Program-made: the position numbers and the translations under genes
Shown: positions 1 through 8,926 of the stretch, in pieces
Layout of the letters: the number at the start of each line of letters is the position of its first letter
Position numbering within the stretch: the stretch's first letter is position 1
Notes under the pieces: generated by a model
What the model was told of the DNA's origin: nothing
Database searches by the model: none
The model's input: the letters and a program-made list of their open reading frames with translations, nothing else
Source of the DNA: Caulobacter sp. CCH9-E1
GTDB lineage: Bacteria > Pseudomonadota > Alphaproteobacteria > Caulobacterales > Caulobacteraceae
Length of the DNA: 45,384 nucleotides
Reading direction: 5' to 3'
Assembly (NCBI RefSeq): GCF_001556515.1
Contig: NZ_LSJA01000075.1
Location: 1-45,384, forward strand

Positions 1-50
1 CGAGATGGAACGCAGAGCGGCTTAACCCCGTCCACTTTTTCGGGGGAAGA

Positions 51-1052
51 TCACTCCTGCTGACCCTCGGCTGTCGGCGTGAAGAAGAAGAAACCGTCCT
101 TCGGGTGCATCCGGACGTGGCGCGTCTTAAGCCGCTCGCGGGTCTCGGCCGCTAGAAGCTGCTTGAGGATGTTGATGTTGTCGATTTCCAGGGAGTCGGC
201 GAGGTCTGAGGCCTCCAGCCGCTCGATCGTACCTACCTGGACTATGCTGGCCAGCCCAGTCGCCTCAAGGTCGTGGAAGGAAAACAGTTTGTTCTCATGG
301 CAAATCCAGGCGTCGGTCTCCACGCCGTTCAGGAGCAGCGCCATCTTGACGATCGACCTGCGGCTACGTGCCTTGCCGCCGTAGCTAAGCTCCGTCCTGG
401 CACGCGATAAAACATCCTTGTCGTCGATCTCCAGCTCCGCGACGTGGACAGCTTCGGGCAGGCGGATCGCTTGCAGGTTTGAGGTGATCGCCATGGGGGC
501 GGCGACCGTCTCGGTGCTGTAGCTGATGAATGCGTCGACCTCGCCGAGGATATGCTTGAACTCGGCCAGGACCCGCTCCTGGGCAGCCAGCCGTAGGCCG
601 GAGACCTCGCCCAGCAGATCGGTCAAATCGATAATGTGCTTCTTGCAGTTGAACGCGAGCTTGTCGCCAAGCAGCTCGTTAACCGAGGCCTGGCTGTAAG
701 AGGACTGCTTCCTGGCCAGCATCAGGACGTACAATTCGTCGAAGGTGTTGTAGTAGGCTCGCTCCATGAACTGACGGACGGTGAACTTCACCTTCTCGAG
801 AGTTGTGGTCGAGGTTAGCTGGAAGGCGACGCGATCATGGTCGTCACCCAGGTCGATCCCCGGGAAATTCTTCTGCTTGCGGTTTAGGTTGACCAGGTGC
901 GGCAGGTTGTAGACGGATTTCAGGATCGGAATGAAAGCGTCTTCTAGAGCCAGATTGATGTCTGTGCGCCCTTGGGCCGTCGCCAGCTCCACTTGGAGCA
1001 TGATGCGACTGACCACGTCACGAAGCTGGTTTTCGATTTCGAGTTGCCTCAC
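51..1052 (-). CDS. SMEK-domain protein
   Basis: This 333-residue protein starts at GTG 1052, with a GAGGGG ribosome-binding site about 9 bases upstream. Residues 1 to about 160 match the SMEK domain pattern as I recall it: a helical start, a TDIN motif, then LVNLNRKQKNFPGIDLGDD followed by FQLTSTTTLEKVKFTV. The spacing of IDLGD, the FQxTS strand and the following lysine resembles a restriction-endonuclease-like core, but that is inference. The C-terminal half (from about residue 190) is not recognised. SMEK-domain proteins are common in accessory regions, which fits the position upstream of the conjugation operon. The gene points away from trbB and seems to be single. Confidence 0.7.
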   Translation of the reverse strand: MRQLEIENQLRDVVSRIMLQVELATAQGRTDINLALEDAFIPILKSVYNLPHLVNLNRKQKNFPGIDLGDDHDRVAFQLTSTTTLEKVKFTVRQFMERAYYNTFDELYVLMLARKQSSYSQASVNELLGDKLAFNCKKHIIDLTDLLGEVSGLRLAAQERVLAEFKHILGEVDAFISYSTETVAAPMAITSNLQAIRLPEAVHVAELEIDDKDVLSRARTELSYGGKARSRRSIVKMALLLNGVETDAWICHENKLFSFHDLEATGLASIVQVGTIERLEASDLADSLEIDNINILKQLLAAETRERLKTRHVRMHPKDGFFFFTPTAEGQQE

Positions 1053-1424
1053 CCCGCGCCCCTCTGCAAACGGAGATCTCTGTGATGGGAACGCACGGGG
1101 AACATTTCAAGAGGGGCAAGGTCGAAAGCCCCAAGTAGTTCTAAGCTGCCCACAGCCCACTATCCTCTCTGACGCACCCGCACTCCCCAGGGAGCTTTGC
1201 AGTTGGCTGCGTCAAAATCGGTCGCCATGAAAGTGGATGTCGAAGCGACCTAGTCGGGCGTGCCGGAGTAAGGTGGCGGCGCTGTTCAGGTGTCTATGGA
1301 ATGTCGCGTTCCTGGACCTGTCCCAATGTCTGGTGATGGCGCACGACCGGCTTTGACTTTGGACGGCTCGACTTTGTGTCCAGGCGGCGACTCGGATTTT
1401 GATCGTCGCCGCGACGAGGATCCG
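1053..1424. other. Intergenic region with no recognised gene
   Basis: About 370 bases separate the SMEK gene from the MmcQ-like gene. Only very short open frames occur, including an eight-codon ATG frame near 1227. The two flanking genes diverge, so promoters for both are expected here, but no convincing -35/-10 pair or operator stands out. Confidence 0.5.
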
Positions 1425-1793
1425 ATGAACCCTGACGAATTTTCAGCGCTGGCGGTGGGCCTTGGTCCGAGTGTCCACGTCAAGCCGATCCTCGAAGCGG
1501 TTCAGTTTCGCGTTGGTGGCAAGGCGTTCGCGACCTTGGGCTGGCCGGCGACGGGCTGGGCTGTTGTGAAGGTGGCTCCGTCGCGCCAGGTCTGGGCGTT
1601 GTCGTTGAGTGCTGGCTTGGCGCCCGAGCCAGGCCGTCGTCGCAAGTCCGGGATCGTTCTGATGCAGCTGGCGGCGATCGACGAGGCGGTGGCGGTCGAC
1701 CTTTTGGCGGATGCCTGGTCTTTCGCACACCGCAGCATCGCGCCGCGAGCGCGAGGGACGGCGGCTTCTACTGGGCGAGCGCTCTCGGCCTAG
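1425..1793 (+). CDS. MmcQ/YjbR-like protein
   Basis: This small protein of 122 residues uses ATG 1425, with GAGGA about 5 bases upstream. The same frame is open further upstream, but that part is low-complexity and does not resemble the family. The core, FRVGGKAFATLGWP followed by GWAVVKV, resembles the MmcQ/YjbR fold (a CyaY-like DNA-binding fold): a strand reading Gg-KaFa-lg, then a lysine-containing strand, and a C-terminal helix with DLLADAWSFAH. The family is widespread and its function is not settled. The gene ends 125 bases before trbB and is probably cargo, not part of the transfer machine. Confidence 0.6.
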   Translation: MNPDEFSALAVGLGPSVHVKPILEAVQFRVGGKAFATLGWPATGWAVVKVAPSRQVWALSLSAGLAPEPGRRRKSGIVLMQLAAIDEAVAVDLLADAWSFAHRSIAPRARGTAASTGRALSA

Positions 1794-1892
1794 GTCGACT
1801 GGACCAACGCCGCCGTTTCCCTGTCTTTGTACGCCACTGTCCGATCCGCCGATTTGGCTGTTGAGATCGACGGATTCCAGGTCTTCTTACTC

Positions 1893-1913
1893 ATCCCCGT
1901 AAGCAACGGGGAT
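1893..1913 (+). promoter_or_regulatory. Hairpin over the trbB ribosome-binding site
   Basis: ATCCCCGT and ACGGGGAT form a perfect 8-bp stem around the 5-base loop AAGCA. The only purine-rich candidate ribosome-binding site for trbB (CGGGG, 1907-1911) lies in the right arm, and the GTG start is at 1919. The hairpin could therefore limit translation of the first transfer gene. It could also be a protein operator. There is no T run, so it is not an obvious terminator. Confidence 0.45.
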
Positions 1914-1918
1914 CAGCC

Positions 1919-2872
1919 GTGGACCTTTCCGAAACTCAAGTTGGACGCGAACGCAGCCGCCAGATGCTGCGCACCGCGCTCGGACCGCTGCTCCTGGCGC
2001 GGCTCGAAGACCCCGGTGTCGCCGAGGTCATGCTCAACCCCGATGGGCGTGTGTGGATCGACCGGTTCGATGCGGGCCTGGTCGATGCCGGCCTATCGGT
2101 TTCGGCCGATGACGCCGAACGGATCCTGCGGCTGGTCGCTCATCATGTGGCCGCCGAGATCCATGCGCAGCAGCCGCGGCTGTCGGCCGAGCTCCCCGCC
2201 ACGGGTGAGCGCTTCGAGGGCTTGATGCCGCCGCTGGCGGCCGCCCCGACCTTCTCCATTCGCAAACCCGCCAGCTTGGTTTTCCGGCTCGACGACTACG
2301 TCCGCAGCGAGATCATGACCGAGCGGGAAGCCCAGGTGCTGACCGCCGCGGTCGCAGACCGGGCCAACATCCTGGTGGCCGGGCCGACATCGAGCGGCAA
2401 GACCACGCTGGTCAATGCGCTCCTGGCCGAGATCGCCATGGGCGGCGACCGGGTCATCCTGCTTGAGGATCTGCGCGAATTGCAGTGCGCGGCCATCAAT
2501 CAGGTGGCCCTGCGCACCCGCGAGGGCGTAGCCAGCCTCACCGACCTTGTCCGATCGTCCCTGCGTTTGCGGCCCGATCGCATCATCATCGGTGAGGTGC
2601 GCGGACCCGAAGCCCTCGATCTGATCAAGGCCTGGGGAACGGGGCACCCCGGCGGTGTGGGAACCCTTCACGCCGGCTCGGCTCTGGGCGCGCTGCTGCG
2701 GCTGGAGCAACTGATCCAGGAAGCGGTGGTCACCGTGCCGCGCGGCCTGATCGCCGAAACCATCGATGTCATCGCCGTGCTCGCCGGACGTGGGCGACAG
2801 CGACGCTTGATCGACCTTGTCCGCCTGGAGGGCCAGGCGCCCGACGGCGCCTACCAGCTCAGCCCCGTCTGA
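1919..2872 (+). CDS. trbB: Conjugal transfer ATPase TrbB (VirB11 family)
   Basis: TrbB is the hexameric secretion ATPase at the cytoplasmic base of the type IV secretion channel. The 317-residue length is typical. The N-terminal domain (about 1-130) is followed by Walker A GPTSSGKTT near residues 155-163, an acidic strand ILLEDLREL near 180, a RIIIGEVRGPEALD box near 220, and the His box GTGHPGGVGTLHA near 240. The start is GTG 1919. It is the first gene of the trb operon and precedes trbC by 45 bases. No coupling-protein gene lies just upstream, although traG is often there in related elements. Confidence 0.95.
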   Translation: MDLSETQVGRERSRQMLRTALGPLLLARLEDPGVAEVMLNPDGRVWIDRFDAGLVDAGLSVSADDAERILRLVAHHVAAEIHAQQPRLSAELPATGERFEGLMPPLAAAPTFSIRKPASLVFRLDDYVRSEIMTEREAQVLTAAVADRANILVAGPTSSGKTTLVNALLAEIAMGGDRVILLEDLRELQCAAINQVALRTREGVASLTDLVRSSLRLRPDRIIIGEVRGPEALDLIKAWGTGHPGGVGTLHAGSALGALLRLEQLIQEAVVTVPRGLIAETIDVIAVLAGRGRQRRLIDLVRLEGQAPDGAYQLSPV

Positions 2873-2917
2873 GACCCTAAGCCCCCAAACCCCGACATTG
2901 TTGAAGGAGATGGTCTC

Positions 2918-3307
2918 GTGTCCACGAGCCTTGCCCTGCCGCGCGCCTATGCGCCCGGCCTGCTGACCCGCGCGCGTCGCTTTCGTGACCGGCTTCCCAA
3001 GCTCAAGCCCTGGCTCATCGCGGGCCAGGCCGGCGGTCTGACCCTGCTCAGCGCCCAGGCCCAAGCGGCCGGCTCGGGCATGCCCTGGGAAGAGCCGCTG
3101 CAGCAGATCCTGGAGTCGGTCGAAGGGCCGGTCGCCAAGATCATCGCTGTCATCATCATCATCGTCACGGGCCTGACCCTGGCGTTCGGCGAGACCTCGG
3201 GCGGCTCGCGCAAGCTGATCCAGATCGTCTTCGGTCTCTCGATCGCCTTCGCCGCCAGCTCCTTCTTCCTGTCGTTCTTCTCGTTCGGCGGCGGGGCGCT
3301 GGTCTGA
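2918..3307 (+). CDS. trbC: Conjugal pilin TrbC (VirB2 family)
   Basis: This is the major pilin subunit precursor of the conjugative pilus, 129 residues. The GTG start at 2918 follows AAGGAGA (2904-2910) at good spacing. A long basic N-terminus leads to a signal-like segment ending AQAQA-AGS near residue 51. Two hydrophobic segments follow (about 73-89 and 100-120), the hairpin layout of VirB2/TrbC pilins. The stop overlaps the start of trbD, so the two are translated together. Confidence 0.9.
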   Translation: MSTSLALPRAYAPGLLTRARRFRDRLPKLKPWLIAGQAGGLTLLSAQAQAAGSGMPWEEPLQQILESVEGPVAKIIAVIIIIVTGLTLAFGETSGGSRKLIQIVFGLSIAFAASSFFLSFFSFGGGALV

Positions 3308-3573
3308 TGGCCGGCGATCGCGCCCTGGGCTTCGCAGCCCCCGTCCATCGGGCCCTGACCGAACCGATGCTCCTGGCCGGCGCCCCGCGCGCGATCGCCC
3401 TGGTCAACGGCACCCTGGCCGCGGCCCTGGGCCTTGGCCTGCGCCTGTGGATCGTGGGGCTGCTGGTTTGGATGGTCGGCCATGGGCTGGCCGTCTGGGC
3501 CGCGCGCCACGACCCCCAGATCTTCGATGTCGGCCGCCGCCACGTGCGCCTGCCTTCGCATCTGGAGGTCTGA
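3307..3573 (+). CDS. trbD: Conjugal transfer protein TrbD (VirB3 family)
   Basis: This 88-residue inner-membrane protein is a TrbD/VirB3 component of the mating-pair-formation complex. It carries the usual short N-terminal stretch (RALTEPMLLAGAPRA), then a long hydrophobic region (about 29-66) that can span the membrane twice, and the conserved HDPQIFDVGRRH segment. Its ATG overlaps the trbC stop, and trbE begins 3 bases after its stop. Size, order and sequence all agree with the assignment. Confidence 0.9.
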   Translation: MAGDRALGFAAPVHRALTEPMLLAGAPRAIALVNGTLAAALGLGLRLWIVGLLVWMVGHGLAVWAARHDPQIFDVGRRHVRLPSHLEV

Positions 3574-3575
3574 GC

Positions 3576-6020
3576 GTGCTCGACCTTCGCGAATACCGCC
3601 AGCGGCCGGCGCTTTTGGCCGACTACCTGCCGTGGGTGGCCCTGGTCGCGCCCGGCGTGGTGCTCAACAAGGATGGCGGTTTCCAACGCACTGCCGAGTT
3701 TCGGGGACCTGACCTCGATAGCTCGACGGACGCGGAGGTCGCCGCCGTCGCCGCGAGGCTCAACGGCGCGCTGCGGCGGCTGGGGTCGGGCTGGGCGATT
3801 TTCGTCGAAGCGCGGCGTGATCCGTCGGCGGCCTATCCGACAAGCGCCTTCCCCGATCCGGTCTCGGCCTTGGTCGAAGAGGAGCGGCGGGCCGATTTCC
3901 TGGAGAGCGGCGACCACTTCGAGAGCCGCTATTTCCTGACCCTCAGTTATCTGCCGCCGGCCGAGCAGCGCGGCCGGATTGAAAGGCTCTTCGTCGAGGG
4001 CCGCAACAGCGCCGACATCGACTGGCGCGCCGAGCTGGCCGCGTTCGTCGACCGCACCGACCGCTTCCTGGCGCTGCTCGACGGCCTGATGCCCAGCCTG
4101 GCCTGGCTGGACGACGCCGCGACGCTGAGCGTCCTGCACGGCGCGGTCTCCACGATGCGTCAGCGCGTGGCCGTCCCCGACACGCCGATCTACCTGGATA
4201 CCCTTCTGGCCACGCAAGGCCTGGCCGGCGGTCTCGAGCCGCGCCTGGGCGCGGCGCACCTGCGGGTCCTGACCGTTGTCGGGTTTCCGCCCGCCACCAC
4301 GCCAGGTCTTCTCGACGACCTCAACCGGCTGGCCTTCGCCTATCGCTGGTCGACGCGGGCGCTATGCCTGGACAAGACCGCCGCTACAGGCCTGCTGACC
4401 AAGATCCGCCGGCAGTGGTTCGCCAAGCGCAAGTCGGTCCTAGTCCTCCTGCGCGAGGCGCTGACCCAGGAGCCGTCGGCGCTCGTCGACAATGATGCGG
4501 CCAACAAGGCCAGCGAAGCTGACCTCGCGCTTCAAGATCTCGGCGGCGACGCTGTCGGCTACGCCTATGTCACCGCCAGCATCGTGGTGTGGGATGAGGA
4601 CCCCGCTCGCGCCGACGCCAAGCTCGCCCTCGTCGAGAAGGTCGTCCAGGGCCGAGAGCTCACGGTTATCCGCGAGAGCGTCAACGCTGTCGAAGCCTGG
4701 CTCGGCACACTACCCGGTCATGTCTACGCCAATGTGCGTCAGCCGCCCCTTTCGACGCTGAACCTGGCCCACCTGGCCCCGCTGTCGGCGGTCTGGGCCG
4801 GACCGGACCGCAACCGCCACCTCGACGGACCGCCGCTGCTGATCGCCCGCACGGCGGGCTCGACGCCATTCCGGCTCAGTCTGCATGTCGACGATGTGGG
4901 TCACACCCTGGTGGTGGGGCCCACGGGCGCTGGCAAGAGCGTCCTCCTGGCGATGCTGGCTCTGTCGTTCCGCCGCTATCCCGGCGCCCAGGTCTTCGCC
5001 TTCGATTTCGGCGCGTCCAGTCGCGCTGCCGTGCTGGGCATGGGCGGGGACTTCCATGATCTGTCGGGCGAGGGCGGCAAGACGCCGACCCTGCAGCCGC
5101 TGGCGATGATCGATCAGCCCGAGGAGCGTGCGTGGGCCGCCGAGTGGTTGGCGGCGATCCTGGCCCGCGAGGGCGTGATCATCACCCCGGCCGTCCGCGA
5201 GCACCTCTGGGCGGCGCTGGGAAGTTTGGCCGGAGCGCCGGTCCCTGAGCGCACCCTGACGGGCCTGGTTGCGCTACTGGCCAGTCCGCCGCTGAAGGCG
5301 GCCCTGGCGCCGTTCATTCTGGGCGGTCCCCATGGCCGGCTTCTGGACGGGGCGGGAGAGCGGTTGGGGGAGGGCGATGTCCAGGTCTTCGAGACCGAGG
5401 GCCTCGCGCGCATCGCCGCAGCCCCGGCGGTGCTGGCCTATCTCTTCCATCGCATCGGGCGTCGCCTCGATGGTCGGCCGACGTTGATCCTGATCGACGA
5501 GGGCTGGCTGGCGCTCGATGACCCCGCGTTCGGCGCCCAGCTGCGCGAATGGCTCAAGACCCTGCGCAAGAAGAACGCGTCGGTCGTGTTCGCCACCCAG
5601 TCGCTGGCCGACGTAACCGCCAGCGCCATCGCCGCGGCGATCATCGAAAGCTGCCCGACCCGGATCTTCCTGCCCAATCCACGCGCCCTGGAGCCGCAAG
5701 GGGCCGCGGCCTATGCGCGCTTTGGGCTCAACGCGCGGCAGATCGAGATCCTGGCCCGCGCCACGCCGGCCCGCGACTACTACCTGCAATCGCGGGTCGG
5801 CGACCGCCTGTTCGATCTGGGCCTTGGCCCCGTGGCCCTGGCGTTCTGCGCGGCCTCGTCGAAGGCCGACCAAGCCGCGATCGGAAAGACGCTCAAGAGC
5901 CACGGCAAGCGCGGCTTCGCCGCCGCTTGGCTGCGCGCCAAGCGCCTGTCCTGGGCCGCCACCCTCCTGCCGGGCGGGTCGTCCGCCCCGGCGTCCGCCT
6001 CTCCGGAGACATCGTCATGA
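3576..6020 (+). CDS. trbE: Conjugal transfer ATPase TrbE (VirB4 family)
   Basis: TrbE is the large inner-membrane ATPase of the type IV secretion system. The chosen start is GTG 3576 (LDLREYRQRPALLADYLPW), preceded by GGAGG at 3563-3567. The open frame continues upstream inside trbD, but that part is out-of-frame trbD sequence. The product has 814 residues, normal for the family. The N-terminal VirB4 domain runs to about residue 400. Walker A GPTGAGKS lies near 448-455 and Walker B LILIDEGWLALDD near 635-648. A late ATPase motif (VVFATQSLADV) is also visible. The last codons overlap the trbJ ATG. Confidence 0.95.
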   Translation: MLDLREYRQRPALLADYLPWVALVAPGVVLNKDGGFQRTAEFRGPDLDSSTDAEVAAVAARLNGALRRLGSGWAIFVEARRDPSAAYPTSAFPDPVSALVEEERRADFLESGDHFESRYFLTLSYLPPAEQRGRIERLFVEGRNSADIDWRAELAAFVDRTDRFLALLDGLMPSLAWLDDAATLSVLHGAVSTMRQRVAVPDTPIYLDTLLATQGLAGGLEPRLGAAHLRVLTVVGFPPATTPGLLDDLNRLAFAYRWSTRALCLDKTAATGLLTKIRRQWFAKRKSVLVLLREALTQEPSALVDNDAANKASEADLALQDLGGDAVGYAYVTASIVVWDEDPARADAKLALVEKVVQGRELTVIRESVNAVEAWLGTLPGHVYANVRQPPLSTLNLAHLAPLSAVWAGPDRNRHLDGPPLLIARTAGSTPFRLSLHVDDVGHTLVVGPTGAGKSVLLAMLALSFRRYPGAQVFAFDFGASSRAAVLGMGGDFHDLSGEGGKTPTLQPLAMIDQPEERAWAAEWLAAILAREGVIITPAVREHLWAALGSLAGAPVPERTLTGLVALLASPPLKAALAPFILGGPHGRLLDGAGERLGEGDVQVFETEGLARIAAAPAVLAYLFHRIGRRLDGRPTLILIDEGWLALDDPAFGAQLREWLKTLRKKNASVVFATQSLADVTASAIAAAIIESCPTRIFLPNPRALEPQGAAAYARFGLNARQIEILARATPARDYYLQSRVGDRLFDLGLGPVALAFCAASSKADQAAIGKTLKSHGKRGFAAAWLRAKRLSWAATLLPGGSSAPASASPETSS

Positions 6021-6733
6021 ACGTCACGCGTCGCCGCCTGACGGGCGTCGTGGTCGCGAGCCTGCTCGCCGCCACACCGGCCGTCCCTTCCATGGCCTGG
6101 GCCCAGTTCACGGTCTTCGACCCGACGAACTACGCCCAGAACGTTCTGCAGGCCGCCCGCGCTCTGCAGACCATCAACAACCAGATCAGCTCGCTGCAGA
6201 ACGAGGCGCAGATGCTGATCGGGCAAGCCAAGAGCCTGGCCAGCCTGCCGTACTCGTCCCTGGCGGCGCTGCAGGCTCAGGTCGACCGCACCCGTGGTCT
6301 TTTAGCTGAGGCCCAGGGCCTGGCCTACGACGTCGCCCAGATCCGAGAGGCCTTCCGCACGCAGTATGGCGCGGTCGACCTGTCGGCGACGGATGCGGCC
6401 CTGACGCAGCGCGCCGATGCTCGCTGGGGCGCGGCGGTCGCCGGGTTCCAGGACGCCCTGAAGGTCCAGGCGGGCGTGGTCGGAGGGATCGGGGCCAGCC
6501 GCGACCAGCTGGCGGCGCTGGTGGGCCAGAGCCAGGGCGCGGTCGGTGGGCTGCAGGCAGCCCAGGCCGGAAATCAGCTCCTGGCGCTGCAAGCCCAGCA
6601 ACTGACGGACCTGATCGCGCTCAGCGCCGCCCAAGGACGAGCCCAGGCCCTTGAAGCCGCCGATCGTGCCGCCGCCCGGGCCGACGCCAAGGCCCGCTTC
6701 TCCAAGTTCATGGGGAGCGCAGGCACGCCGTGA
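6017..6733 (+). CDS. trbJ: Conjugal transfer protein TrbJ (VirB5 family)
   Basis: This 238-residue periplasmic protein is related to the minor pilus component VirB5. ATG 6017 overlaps the trbE stop (ATGA). A signal peptide is clear: a basic N-terminus (NVTRRR), a hydrophobic core, and a cleavage site near AWA-QF at about residue 29. The mature protein starts with the family-typical FTVFDPTNYAQNVLQAARAL and continues as long amphipathic, probably coiled-coil helices rich in Ala and Gln. The C-terminus overlaps trbK. The longer upstream frame is a shadow of trbE. Confidence 0.92.
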   Translation: MNVTRRRLTGVVVASLLAATPAVPSMAWAQFTVFDPTNYAQNVLQAARALQTINNQISSLQNEAQMLIGQAKSLASLPYSSLAALQAQVDRTRGLLAEAQGLAYDVAQIREAFRTQYGAVDLSATDAALTQRADARWGAAVAGFQDALKVQAGVVGGIGASRDQLAALVGQSQGAVGGLQAAQAGNQLLALQAQQLTDLIALSAAQGRAQALEAADRAAARADAKARFSKFMGSAGTP

Positions 6734-6957
6734 CCAAAGCCCTCGTTTGGGGGACAGCACTCATCATCCTACTGGGCGCCGCTGTCTTGGCGGGCGGGGC
6801 GTCCCAGCCTTCATCGATCACGCAAGCGAGCGTGTCGCCACGTGACCCGGAGCTGGCGCGATGCCGGCGGCTCGGCGAGGCGGGCGGTCAAGACGCGGCC
6901 TGCGCGGCCGCGTGGGCCTTGGCCCGCAAGCGCTCCTTCGGCGGGGCCGCGTCATGA
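6730..6957 (+). CDS. trbK: Putative entry-exclusion protein TrbK (TrbK-alt type)
   Basis: This 75-residue protein begins at GTG 6730, overlapping the trbJ stop, and ends inside the trbL start. It has a hydrophobic N-terminal segment (about 4-23) and a short polar tail containing ELARCRRLGEAGGQDAACAAAW, a pattern I associate with the alternative TrbK family of alphaproteobacterial elements. TrbK proteins block entry of a second copy of the same element. There is no clear lipobox, unlike RP4 TrbK. The assignment rests on position and the C-terminal motif. Exclusion activity is inferred. Confidence 0.75.
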   Translation: MTKALVWGTALIILLGAAVLAGGASQPSSITQASVSPRDPELARCRRLGEAGGQDAACAAAWALARKRSFGGAAS

Positions 6958-8243
6958 GCGACGTCGGCGTCATCGATCGCTTCTTCGACACCTTCAACCG
7001 CTACCTCGACTCTGGCTTTGGGCTGCTGGGCGGCGAGGTCGCGTTTCTGTCGACCACCCTGGTGGCCATCGACGTCACCTTGGCGGCGCTGTTCTGGGCC
7101 TGGGCCTCGAACGAGGACGTGCTGGCCCGACTGATCAAGAAGACCCTCTATGTCGGGTTCTTCGCCTTCTTGATCGGCAACTTCCAGACCCTCTCCCTGG
7201 TGGTGCTCAAGAGCTTCTCGGGCCTTGGCCTGAAAGCCTCTGGCGCCGGGATTTCGGCCGAAGACTTCCTACGGCCAGGGCGGCTAGCGGCGCTGGGCGT
7301 CTCGTCCTGCAAGCCGCTCCTGGAGGCGGCCGCCGAGCTGGGCGGCTTTCCGGGCTTCTTCGAAAACATCGTCCAGATCGTCGTCCTGCTTCTGGTGGCG
7401 CTCTTCGTGATCGTCGCCTTCTTCATCATCGCCGTGCAGATCTTCGTGGTGCTGATCGAGTTCAAGCTCGTCACCCTGGCCGGCTTCGTTCTCGTTCCCT
7501 TCGGCCTCTTCGGACGCACCGCCTTCCTCGCCGAAAAGGTGCTCGGCAACGTCATCGCCAGCGGCGTCAAGGTCATGGTGCTGGCCATCGTCGTCGGCAT
7601 CGGCTCCTCGCTCTTTTCGGAGTTCACGAACGCCGCCGGCGGCCAGCCGACCCTGGAAGAGGTCCTGGCCATGGCCCTGGCGGCCTTGACCCTGCTGGGC
7701 CTGTCGATCTTCGGACCGGGCGTCGCCTCGGGCCTGGTGTCGGGCGCGCCGCAACTTGGCGCCGGCGCGGCTGTCGGAACCGGCCTAGTCGTTGGCGGCA
7801 TGGCCATGGCCGGCGCGGCCGCCGCCCAGATGGCCGCCAGCGGTGTCGCAAGCTCTGGAGCCGGCGCGGCGGCGGCAGCCGCGAGCGGCGGGCGACCGCC
7901 CCCGACCGGCTCCGCGCCCTCGGGGGGCGGGTCTCCCAATTCACCGCCTGGGGGCGGCGGCGCAGGCGCTGCCTCAACGGACGCCGCCTCGTCATCGCCC
8001 ACCGGCGGCCCCAATGGCGGCAGTGCTGGCGGTGGCTCTGGCGGCCAGGGCGGCGGCGCGCGCCAAGCCCCGCCGAGTTCGCCCGGCCAACCCGACGACG
8101 GCTCCGAGCAACCCGCCTGGGCTCGGGATCTCGAGCATCGCCAGACCATGACCCATGGCGCGGCCATGGCCGTCCACGCCGCCGGCAGCGGCGACGACCA
8201 CAGCGCCGGCGCGGCGCCCAGCCTTTCGGAGGATAGAACATGA
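6954..8243 (+). CDS. trbL: Conjugal transfer channel protein TrbL (VirB6 family)
   Basis: This polytopic inner-membrane protein (429 residues) is the VirB6-like channel component. ATG 6954 overlaps the trbK stop. Upstream in-frame codons are a shadow of trbK. Hydrophobic segments occur near residues 25-50, 60-85, 140-175, 175-195, 205-225 and 240-262. The C-terminal third is a low-complexity tail rich in Gly, Ala, Pro and Ser, common in TrbL proteins and probably disordered. It overlaps trbF by 4 bases. Confidence 0.9.
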   Translation: MSDVGVIDRFFDTFNRYLDSGFGLLGGEVAFLSTTLVAIDVTLAALFWAWASNEDVLARLIKKTLYVGFFAFLIGNFQTLSLVVLKSFSGLGLKASGAGISAEDFLRPGRLAALGVSSCKPLLEAAAELGGFPGFFENIVQIVVLLLVALFVIVAFFIIAVQIFVVLIEFKLVTLAGFVLVPFGLFGRTAFLAEKVLGNVIASGVKVMVLAIVVGIGSSLFSEFTNAAGGQPTLEEVLAMALAALTLLGLSIFGPGVASGLVSGAPQLGAGAAVGTGLVVGGMAMAGAAAAQMAASGVASSGAGAAAAAASGGRPPPTGSAPSGGGSPNSPPGGGGAGAASTDAASSSPTGGPNGGSAGGGSGGQGGGARQAPPSSPGQPDDGSEQPAWARDLEHRQTMTHGAAMAVHAAGSGDDHSAGAAPSLSEDRT

Positions 8244-8926
8244 GCCCCCTCAAGGGACCGGCCCGCTATGGCGCGACACCGACGCCGGAGACGGCCTATC
8301 AGCGCGCCGGCCAGGCGTGGGATCAACGGCTCGGCGCGGCCCGTGTCCAGGCGTTCAACTGGCGCCTGATGGCGCTCGGGTTGCTGGCGCTGAGCGGCGG
8401 CTTGTCGGCTGGCCTTGTCACGCTGTCGCTTCGGGGCGGCGTCACGCCCTGGGTCGTCCAGATCGACAAGCTGGGCGAGCCGCGCGTCGTCGCGCCCGCC
8501 GTGCAGGGCGCGCGTCCGACCGATGCGATGATCGCCTGGACCTTGGCGCGCTTCGTCACCGACGTGCGCACCGTCTCGACCGATCCGGTCCTGATGCGCC
8601 AGGCTTGGCTTCGCGCCTACGACTTCACGTCGACCGAAGGGGCCGCGGCGCTCTCCGATCACGCGCGGCGCGCAGACCCGTTCAGCCAGGTTGGCAAGAC
8701 GCAGACGACGGTCACCGTGACCAGCGTGGTTCGCGCCTCGCCTGACAGTTTTCGCCTGGCCTGGACCGAGCAGCGCTTCGCCGACGGCCAACTGGTCGCC
8801 ACCGACCGTTGGACCGCGATCCTGACCATCACCATCAAGCCGCCGCGCACCGCCGAAGGCCTTCGCGCCAATCCGCTGGGCGTCTTCGTCACTGCCCTGT
8901 CCTGGTCCAAGGAGTTCGGGGCATGA
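8240..8926 (+). CDS. trbF: Conjugal transfer protein TrbF (VirB8 family)
   Basis: This 228-residue bitopic inner-membrane protein bridges the inner-membrane and outer-membrane parts of the channel. ATG 8240 follows GGAGGA at 8228-8233. The cytoplasmic N-terminus contains the family-typical TPYQ-like segment (PETAYQRAGQAWDQRLG). One transmembrane helix lies near residues 44-66, followed by the periplasmic VirB8 domain with WVVQIDKLGE and a TAILTITIKPPRT strand. It ends NPLGVFVTALSWSKEF, typical of TrbF. Confidence 0.93.
   Translation: MSPLKGPARYGATPTPETAYQRAGQAWDQRLGAARVQAFNWRLMALGLLALSGGLSAGLVTLSLRGGVTPWVVQIDKLGEPRVVAPAVQGARPTDAMIAWTLARFVTDVRTVSTDPVLMRQAWLRAYDFTSTEGAAALSDHARRADPFSQVGKTQTTVTVTSVVRASPDSFRLAWTEQRFADGQLVATDRWTAILTITIKPPRTAEGLRANPLGVFVTALSWSKEFGA

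Noticed and set aside
1290..1424. N-terminal extension of the MmcQ-like gene
   Set aside because: The translation is low-complexity and the ATG at 1425 has a better site.
3447..3575. N-terminal extension of trbE
   Set aside because: It overlaps trbD in another frame. The GTG at 3576 has a strong GGAGG site and matches the family start.
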